The notes beneath the pieces are model-generated. The model saw only the letters and a list, made by a program, of their open reading frames with translations, made no database searches and was not told the origin of the DNA. Positions 1 through 4,997 of a stretch of DNA of 8,558 bases are shown here, piece after piece. Position 1 is the stretch's first letter. Each line of letters starts with the position of its first letter. Location: NCBI GenBank assembly GCA_003232715.1, contig QIJG01000138.1, positions 1 to 8,558 of the forward strand. The letters run 5' to 3'. The stretch is from Nitrospirota bacterium (GTDB taxonomy: Bacteria; Nitrospirota; Thermodesulfovibrionia; Thermodesulfovibrionales; JdFR-85). Made by a program: the position numbers and the translations under genes.

Positions 1-291
1 AAGCTCCCCTCCTTGTTTTTGATTTCCTCTGCAATTATACCATTTTCCCTTATTCTTCATGCAGTTAGAGTTTATACACAGACTCTAAATAAGGTTCTGC
101 GCAAGACAGAGGAAATAAATTTCGCAAAGGTATTTTCAGGCCAGGAACTGTCGACAGACATAGAGCTTTATTTCATTGCCACGATGGAGGCGCACTTAAC
201 CTATTGAAAACACATGGACAAATGAAGTTCCATTAAACGGCAACAAAGATAGCCTTTGCCTTCACCATGAATTGCCGAATACACCGTATGG
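1..291. other. Stretch without a recognisable gene; one unexplained open frame
   Basis: One plus-strand frame is open from the window edge to a TGA at 205-207 (about 68 residues). Its first 20 or so residues are hydrophobic, with segments such as LISSAIIPFSLILHAV, followed by a polar stretch ending in HLTY. It could be the last part of a membrane protein beginning outside the window, but I recognise no family, and an open frame of this size can arise by chance in AT-rich DNA. Positions 208-291 contain no coding signal I can support on either strand and lead into the tRNA promoter. Confidence 0.2.
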
Positions 292-319
292 TTGACAAGA
301 ATATCCGTTCTGATAAATA
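292..319 (+). promoter_or_regulatory. Probable sigma-70-type promoter of the tRNA-Leu/dGTPase transcript
   Basis: A perfect TTGACA (-35) lies at 292-297. Sixteen bases later is an AT-rich hexamer, TAAATA (314-319), as the best-placed -10; AATAAT and TAATAT just downstream are alternatives with longer spacing. The mature tRNA starts at 330, so initiation near 326 would leave a very short 5' leader, as is usual for tRNA genes. The -10 assignment is the weak part. Confidence 0.55.
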
Positions 320-329
320 ATATAAGTTA

Positions 330-414
330 GCCGAAGTGGTGGAACCGGTAGACACGTGCGCTTGAGGGGCGTATGGGGAAACCTGTGGGGGTTCGAATCC
401 CCCCTTCGGCACCA
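330..414 (+). tRNA. tRNA-Leu, anticodon GAG
   Basis: This is a complete class II tRNA. The acceptor stem pairs GCCGAAG (330-336) with CTTCGGC (404-410). The anticodon stem is 357-361/369-373 around the loop TTGAGGG, placing the anticodon GAG at 364-366, which reads CTC/CTT leucine codons. A 13-base variable arm (374-386) is typical of tRNA-Leu. The T arm is GGGGG/CCCCC (387-391/399-403) around TTCGAAT. Discriminator A (411) and an encoded CCA (412-414) follow. No terminator separates it from the next gene, so the tRNA is probably processed from a transcript that continues into the dGTPase homologue. Confidence 0.97.
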
Positions 415-422
415 TCCATACA

Positions 423-1441
423 ATGACCATTCGCGGACAGACAGAAGCAATTGAGAAAAAAAACCTTCATCCCAAGGCCGCTCTCAGCACAGACAGTAAG
501 GGGCGGGTAAGGTCTGAAAAGGAAGGGGAAGTCCGCACCTGCTTTCAACGTGACAGGGACAGAATAATCCATTCAAAGTCATTCCGGAGGTTAGAACATA
601 AGACACAGGTCTTTCTTGCGCCAAAGGGAGACCATTACAGGACAAGGTTGACGCATGTGCTTGAGGTTTCCCAGATTGCACGTACTATTTCCAGGGCGCT
701 CAGATTGAATGAGGATCTCACGGAGGCTATAGCCCTGGGACATGACCTCGGACACACGCCTTTTGGGCATGCAGGAGAGGCAGTCCTGAGAGATATATAT
801 CCAGGGGGGTTTGACCATCATAAACAGAGCCTCCGGGTGGTGGACTTTCTTGAAAACAACGGCAGGGGACTCAACCTCACCCATGAGGTAAGGAACGGCA
901 TAGTAACCCACTCAAAAGGAAAGGGACCAATAATGCCTGAGGACGGGACAGGCCTTTCCGAAACCCTTGAAGTCTGAACCATGACCTTGACGATGCCCTC
1001 AGGGCAGGAGTGATAAAAAGAACCGACATACCTGCTGAAGTTGTAAAGACCATAGGAAACAAATATTCAAAGCGTATAGATACAATGGTTAAGGATGTGA
1101 TATATTCGACAATAGCCACTGATTATGACCATATTTATATGGGAGTGGCGGTTTCCGCTGCAATATACATTCTCAGGGACTTCCTTTTTGACAGCGTCTA
1201 TGAGAGTTATCAGATAAAGAGGGAGTTTAAAAAGGCAAGAAAGATAATCCGTGACCTTTATGAGCACTTTCTTGACCATATTGACCATATTGAAGCGGGG
1301 TTCAGTAATATCCGTGCTGAAAAAAAGATGGACAGGCACAGAATGGTCTGTGATTTTATCGCAGGCATGACAGACAGGTTTGCACTGATGACGTATGAGA
1401 GACTCTTTCTGCCACAGGAGTGGCAACCGGGATACACCTGA
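423..1441 (+). pseudogene. dGTPase-like HD-domain nucleotidohydrolase gene, frameshifted
   Basis: Homologue of the bacterial dGTPase-like family, which hydrolyses dNTPs to deoxynucleosides and triphosphate in the cytoplasm. The start at 423 fits the family N-terminus (MTIRxQTE). The first part carries HYRTRLTH (His78) and GHDLGHTPFGH (His107-Asp108), which are three of the four HD metal ligands. The frame ends at a TGA (975-977) after THSKGKGP...SETLE. Homology resumes at once in another frame at 977 with NHDLDDALRAGVIKRTD and runs to CDFIAGMTDRFAL and FLPQEW, stopping at 1439-1441. In relatives the stretch between SETLE and NHD is about GQVVRIxDIIAYx and contains the fourth metal ligand, Asp. 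Only five bases (GTCTG, 972-976) remain there, consistent with loss of about 34 bases. A family-length protein of about 350 residues is therefore lost. A downstream GTG at 1010 could start the C-terminal half, but that would lack the active site. No Shine-Dalgarno is visible before 423. The lesion could be a real mutation or an assembly error. Confidence 0.85.
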
Positions 1442-1507
1442 AAGTCCCTATGATTGAGGTTTTTTATCACTGGATACGGGTTTATTGTCAACCAAAAAAA
1501 CCGATGT

Positions 1508-1514
1508 GGAGGTG
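1508..1514 (+). promoter_or_regulatory. Ribosome binding site that sets the protease start
   Basis: GGAGGTG lies five bases before the ATG at 1520. This favours 1520 over the in-frame upstream codon at 1454, which has no comparable site and would add 22 residues ahead of a typical lysine-rich signal sequence. Confidence 0.85.
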
Positions 1515-1519
1515 AACAC

Positions 1520-2983
1520 ATGAAAAAAAGAAACAAGGTCATTGCACTGCTTCTGGTATTGATTGGTATAGTTGTCGGTCTTACTATATCGGCAAATCTT
1601 AACGTTCAAAAACTCACGTTTGCAGATCAAAACAAGGTGCCGAAAAAAGCTACCGAGTTCCTTGGCAGGCTGAGCACGTCACTCTCTGAGGTTGCTGAGG
1701 TGGTAAAACCATCAGTTGTTAATATATCCACCACGAGGACGGTTACATTAAAAAACACCCCCTTCAACAATTTATTTAACAACCCCTTTTCCAAACGGTT
1801 CTTCGGTAATGATTTCAGGTCCTTTGGTCCTGAACGGAAATTCAAATCCTCAGCCCTTGGCTCAGGGGTGATAGTGTCTGAGGATGGCTACATACTCACC
1901 AACAATCATGTGATAAAGGATGCAGATAAGATAAAGGTGGTACTCTATGACAAGAGGGAGTTCAAGGGCAAGGTTATCGGCACTGACCCCAAGACAGACC
2001 TTGCAGTGATAAAGATTAACGCTGAAAAACTGCCTGCCATCAAGATAGGGGACTCCGACATCCTGAGGGTGGGAGATCTGGTTCTTGCCATTGGAAACCC
2101 CTTTGGCCTGAACCAGACCATAACCATGGGGATAGTAAGCGCAGTTGGCAGGTCCAATGTGGGAATTGCCGATTACGAGGATTTTATCCAGACCGATGCC
2201 GCCATCAATCCCGGCAACTCAGGTGGTGCGCTTGTAAATTCACAGGGAGAGCTTGTGGGTATAAATACTGCGATATTCTCAACAAGCGGCGGATATATGG
2301 GTATCGGGTTTGCCATCCCTTCAGATATGGCAAAGGCCGTAATGCAGAGTATAGTCAAATACGGCAAAGTCATCCGTGGATGGCTTGGGGTAACAATTCA
2401 GGGGCTTACACCCGAGCTTGCCAAATCATTTGATATAAAAGAAGACAAAGGTGCCCTTGTAACAGACGTGGTAAAGAATAGTCCGGCTGAAAAAGCCGGC
2501 TTTAAGCGGGGAGACCTTATTGTGGAATTTGACGGCAAGATGGTAAAGGACGAGACATCCCTGAGAAATATGGTTGCCAGCACATCCCCGGGAAAGACCG
2601 TACAGACAAAGATTGCAAGGAATGGCAAGGAAAAGATACTGACGGTTACTCTCGGAGAGTATCCCGCGACAGAGACGGCAGCCGTGAAAGAAGGCTACAA
2701 CAATGTCCTGCGTGGAGTCTATGTTCAGGAACTCACCGCCGACCTCAGGGCAAGCCTTAATATGCCCGAAAAGGTAGGGGGGGTTCTTGTGTCTAATGTT
2801 GAAGCGGAAAGCCCTGCCTCCGGGATTCTTAAGAGAAACGATGTCATTCAGGAGATAAACCGGCAGGTAATAAAGAAGATAAACGATTACAAGAAGGTGG
2901 TCTCCAGGATAGGCCCTGACGATAACGTACTTTTACTTATTTACAGGTCGGGAGGCTACATCTATGTGACCATCAGGCCATAG
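1520..2983 (+). CDS. Do-family periplasmic serine endoprotease with two PDZ domains (DegP/DegQ/MucD-like)
   Basis: ATP-independent protease/chaperone of the cell envelope that degrades or refolds damaged exported proteins; 487 residues, normal for the family. The N-terminus is MKKRNK followed by a hydrophobic run (residues 7-24), acting as signal peptide or membrane anchor. The trypsin-like domain (about 55-280) has a complete triad: His130 in TNNHV, Asp160 in DPKTDLAVIKI and Ser234 in the GNSGGAL motif. A phenylalanine/asparagine-rich insert (about 80-108) corresponds to the LA-loop region that helps hold the resting oligomer. PDZ1 spans about 285-378 (RGWLGVTIQ...SPAEKAGFKRGD) and PDZ2 about 397-485 (RGVYVQEL...SPASGILKRNDVI). 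It starts 78 bases after the broken dGTPase gene on the same strand. I see no convincing promoter in that gap, so it may be co-transcribed with the tRNA and dGTPase gene. A clear hairpin terminator follows. The exact paralogue (DegP, DegQ or MucD) cannot be decided. Confidence 0.95.
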   Translation: MKKRNKVIALLLVLIGIVVGLTISANLNVQKLTFADQNKVPKKATEFLGRLSTSLSEVAEVVKPSVVNISTTRTVTLKNTPFNNLFNNPFSKRFFGNDFRSFGPERKFKSSALGSGVIVSEDGYILTNNHVIKDADKIKVVLYDKREFKGKVIGTDPKTDLAVIKINAEKLPAIKIGDSDILRVGDLVLAIGNPFGLNQTITMGIVSAVGRSNVGIADYEDFIQTDAAINPGNSGGALVNSQGELVGINTAIFSTSGGYMGIGFAIPSDMAKAVMQSIVKYGKVIRGWLGVTIQGLTPELAKSFDIKEDKGALVTDVVKNSPAEKAGFKRGDLIVEFDGKMVKDETSLRNMVASTSPGKTVQTKIARNGKEKILTVTLGEYPATETAAVKEGYNNVLRGVYVQELTADLRASLNMPEKVGGVLVSNVEAESPASGILKRNDVIQEINRQVIKKINDYKKVVSRIGPDDNVLLLIYRSGGYIYVTIRP

Positions 2984-2995
2984 CAAGCAAATAAT

Positions 2996-3052
2996 CGGTT
3001 CCCTCTGACCATGTGTCGGCTTACGGTCAGAGGGAACTGCCTTTCCCTTTTA
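2996..3052 (+). terminator. Rho-independent-type terminator after the protease gene
   Basis: A near-perfect dyad pairs 2996-3010 with 3025-3039: thirteen Watson-Crick pairs around CCCTCTGACC/GGTCAGAGGG, then one G-U and one C-G, with a 14-base loop. A pyrimidine-rich tract ending in TTTT (3040-3052) follows on the plus strand. The T-run is interrupted, so termination may be moderate. It lies 12 bases past the stop codon. Confidence 0.7.
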
Positions 3053-3127
3053 TAATACTTCGTATGGATGAAAATTACGAACATACAGTGCAGACCTCTC
3101 CCAATGTAAATTTATCAGGTCATTCGA

Positions 3128-3713
3128 TCATACCTGCACCAGTTTTTCAGCCAGGGAATTAATCTTTGTGTGCACACGTTCGGGCAACTTCGGGTGAGAT
3201 TCCTTGCCGATCAAACCCGTAAATAATGTACCAACCGTTCTTGCTCCTGTAGTTTTTGCAGTCATTTTGAGTTGTTTATGGGTTTCACCAAACAGGCGCC
3301 CGACAATCCCGGGGGCTGCACATGAAGAAAGAAGTACCGCTCTTTTCTTTGGCATATTCTCCTTTCGAAGCCTGGGACTATTCATCTCCCACGGCCAATA
3401 GGCATAAACAATTAACCTCTCGATAAAGCGTTTAAAGATAGCCGTGACTGTGCCAAAGTTGGTGGGTGAGGCAAGAATATAAGCATCCGCCCTCTCAATT
3501 TTATCAATCAATGCCTGCATGCCATCATGCAGTATCACCGGGTTTCTGGGTACACACCCGGCAGTTAAGACAAAACCCGATAGGGTATTCACGCAGAAGG
3601 ATAAGATCAACCTCGGCCCCGGCTGTCTCTACGGCCTGAACCATGGCCCCGACAGTTTGATCGGTAATGCCATTGTTACGGTATGAACCGTTAATTGCAA
3701 GTATCCTGGCCAT
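3128..3713 (-). pseudogene. Flavodoxin-fold NADPH-dependent FMN reductase-family gene, frameshifted
   Basis: The start is the ATG at 3711-3713, preceded by AAAGGG, a plausible ribosome site. The first segment shows the FMN phosphate-binding start (RILAINGSYRNNG, residues 3-15) and a cysteine cluster FCLNCRVCTQ (Cys48, Cys51, Cys54), then ends at a TGA (3525-3527) just after KPGDTA. In the +1 frame, homology continues as PVILHDGMQALIDKIERADAYILASPTNFGTVTAIFKRF, the typical second half with its flavin-binding SPTNFG loop, through the stop at 3128-3130. Relatives have roughly six more residues at the junction, commonly including a further Cys before the acidic/DGM segment. The joined protein would be near 200 residues. 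Members are cytoplasmic flavoproteins whose substrates are often unknown. The gene is preceded by a palindromic element and points toward the protease terminator. A real mutation or an assembly slip are both possible; programmed frameshifting is unlikely because conserved residues are missing. Confidence 0.8.
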
Positions 3714-3812
3714 GAGTTCCCTTTAGTCCACCAAAAGACAACTGTTTTTTATGAAGATATAAACAAGATAACACAAAGCGCCGACAATGGCAACAGGGGA
3801 TTTTATATAGGT

Positions 3813-3958
3813 AGGGGTCAGGTCTCAACATTCAACATTTCTCATTATCGTAACCACTTCAGGCATTTTCTTTCCAGTCTCCTGCCGTTATCAACTACTC
3901 TCAAATGATGACCGAAATTTGACTGTAGTTATATGTTGAATGTTGAGACCTGACCCCT
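3813..3958. repeat. MITE- or REP-like palindromic element with perfect 26-base inverted repeats
   Basis: The 26 bases at 3813-3838 (beginning AGGGGTCAGGTCTCAACA) are the exact reverse complement of 3933-3958. The spacer is 94 bases (3839-3932) and encodes nothing I recognise. Identical long ends around a short non-coding core are the signature of a non-autonomous element. From memory, ends of the GGGGTCAGGTCT type accompany IS200-like Y1/REP-associated transposases, but I cannot verify that here. No transposase is present. The element ends five bases from the SWIM gene stop codon; its transcript would fold into a long hairpin that could also act in mRNA 3'-end formation. Confidence 0.75.
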
Positions 3959-3963
3959 TTTTA

Positions 3964-4833
3964 CTACTTTTTGGGTTTAGTCGTTCTGGTTTTCCGTACG
4001 GCAGGCTTCGTCTTTTTTGCTGCAGGTTTTTTTGCCGGTTTTGTTTTTGATTTTGTTTTTGATTTTGATTTTGCACGTGTCTTCTTTGGTGCCGGAGTCT
4101 CTTCAATCTCAAGATCAATACCAAAAATCTCCGATAGATCAGAATCAGCCATAACTTTAGGACTTTTCTTTCTTGCCTTTTTGAGCATTTCACTGGTCTT
4201 GTCTTTAACTGCTCCGGAGACTAAATCCTTTACCTCTACACCCCTCAGGGTAAAGAACAGTGCTGGTTCTGAATCCAGCCTGGCCCCGATTCCATATAAC
4301 GTGGCTGCAACATGTTTGCACATATCAGCCCAGTCAGGGCAACTGCAATCAAAGGAAATCTCTTTAGGTGCAGGGAAGAGGCCTGATTTTGTATCGGTAA
4401 ATATCTTTGATAACGATTCAGGAAACTTGCCATTCATAAGTTCTTGCAGGGAATCAAATTCTCCCTGACAAGCTTTTTTAATATCTCCCCATGTTTTCTT
4501 CTTCAGGGTCTTTATCTCAATCCGGATTTCATAGGGGTTGGAATCAGAACCCTGTACCAGGGATTCGACGAGACCGGGTTTTATTTGCAAGTCCAGTACT
4601 GCACAATTGCGGACATAGCTCCTTCCACGTTCAATCCGGTTGGAATAATCGGCATAGCATTCCAGATTACTGTTCCAGGACTTTCCCCACCATGTTCCGG
4701 CCAGGGTTCTGCCTTCAATGACAACCGGTTGGATGTCCGGGTTTTTCCTGCGAAGTGCCTTTATTTTTTTCTCTGCCTTTGCACGTTTTTCAGCAACGGT
4801 TACATAAGGGCCAAAAGATCTCCAGTAAGACAT
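3964..4833 (-). CDS. SWIM zinc-finger protein with histone H1-like basic tail
   Basis: 289 residues. The start is the ATG at 4831-4833, seven bases after GAGGAGG; an in-frame codon 21 bases upstream lies before that site and is less likely. The N-terminal region has the conserved GxTWWGKSWN signature (about residues 46-54) and YVRNCAVLDLQI. The SWIM finger is CxCx6CxH: Cys163, Cys165, Cys172 and His174, followed by HVAATLYGIGARLDSEPALFFTLRG. SWIM fingers bind zinc and are thought to contact DNA or proteins. From about residue 249 the tail is roughly half Lys/Arg with Ala, Pro, Thr and Ser (KTRAKSKSKTKSKTKPAKK and on), resembling eukaryotic H1 C-termini and bacterial H1-like proteins, so nonspecific nucleic-acid binding is inferred. 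It lies downstream of the SNF2 ATPase gene on the same strand, a pairing seen in many bacteria, suggesting joint action. The biological role is not established. Confidence 0.9.
   Translation of the reverse strand: MSYWRSFGPYVTVAEKRAKAEKKIKALRRKNPDIQPVVIEGRTLAGTWWGKSWNSNLECYADYSNRIERGRSYVRNCAVLDLQIKPGLVESLVQGSDSNPYEIRIEIKTLKKKTWGDIKKACQGEFDSLQELMNGKFPESLSKIFTDTKSGLFPAPKEISFDCSCPDWADMCKHVAATLYGIGARLDSEPALFFTLRGVEVKDLVSGAVKDKTSEMLKKARKKSPKVMADSDLSEIFGIDLEIEETPAPKKTRAKSKSKTKSKTKPAKKPAAKKTKPAVRKTRTTKPKK
4043..4066 (-). repeat. In-frame 12-base tandem repeat in the SWIM protein tail
   Basis: Two exact copies of a 12-base unit (plus-strand reading GTTTTTGATTTT, at 4043-4054 and 4055-4066) plus a half copy at 4067-4072. 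On the coding strand the unit gives Lys-Ser-Lys-Thr. Because twelve is a multiple of three, copy-number change would alter tail length without breaking the frame. Confidence 0.8.
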
Positions 4834-4840
4834 AATAATT

Positions 4841-4847
4841 CCTCCTC
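4841..4847 (-). promoter_or_regulatory. Ribosome binding site that sets the SWIM gene start
   Basis: The coding-strand sequence GAGGAGG is followed by a seven-base spacer (AATTATT) and the ATG at 4831-4833. It is one of the strongest Shine-Dalgarno sites in the window and points to the methionine preceding SYWRSFGPY. Confidence 0.85.
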
Positions 4848-4860
4848 TTGTCAATTATTA

Positions 4861-4990
4861 ATCGTCTCAAAATAGTGTGGACATATTATTTAAAAAATCC
4901 CTCCCAACCTCCCTTTGCCAAAGGGAGGGATCATCCCCCTCTGGGGGTAGGGGAGATTTTTAGATTGATGTCGGTTCAATTATGAGACAT
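4861..4990. mobile_element. Candidate 130-base non-autonomous element (MITE-like)
   Basis: The ends are imperfect inverted repeats. GTCTCAAAAT at 4864-4873 faces ATTATGAGAC at 4978-4987 (nine of ten pair). Pairing continues patchily inward through GACAT at 4880-4884 versus ATGTC at 4967-4971, giving about 15 of 21 positions in all. TTATTA occurs directly outside both ends (4855-4860 and 4991-4996), consistent with a six-base target duplication, although the region is AT-rich and this could be chance. The interior holds two G/C-rich hairpins and no coding sequence. It fills nearly the whole gap between the SNF2 and SWIM genes. Confidence 0.5.
4892..4931 (-). terminator. Possible intrinsic terminator downstream of the SNF2 gene
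   Basis: ATCCCTCCC (4897-4905) pairs perfectly with GGGAGGGAT (4923-4931). On the minus strand the stem is followed immediately by T5 (4896-4892). An alternative, tighter hairpin uses CCTCCCTTTG/CAAAGGGAGG (4908-4917/4919-4928). A second small hairpin, CCCCC-TCT-GGGGG (4935-4947), precedes it. Because it lies inside the candidate mobile element, the element may have brought a terminator between SNF2 and SWIM. Confidence 0.5.
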
Positions 4991-4997
4991 TTATTAG

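Noticed and set aside
233..572. Three minus-strand open frames, one containing GCRRGDSNPH-like sequence
   Set aside because: They are antisense translations of the tRNA-Leu gene, a well-known false protein pattern, and of the dGTPase N-terminus.
960..980. Programmed ribosomal frameshift in the dGTPase gene
   Set aside because: No slippery heptamer is present, and about a dozen conserved residues are missing, which frameshifting cannot restore.
1010..1441. Separate 143-residue protein starting at GTG 1010
   Set aside because: It is the C-terminal part of the dGTPase homologue; family homology begins upstream at 977 and there is no ribosome site.
3059..3081. TTCGTA/TACGAA inverted repeat as a terminator for the flavodoxin-like gene
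   Set aside because: The stem has only six pairs, with a ten-base loop and no T-run in the minus direction.
3971..4468. 165-residue plus-strand frame with a Phe/Val-rich start
   Set aside because: It is exactly antisense to the SWIM gene; the hydrophobic look comes from reading the AAA-rich tail on the other strand.
3813..4990. Composite transposon carrying the SWIM gene between the two palindromic elements
   Set aside because: The two elements have unrelated ends, neither has a transposase, and the SWIM gene belongs with the adjacent SNF2 gene.
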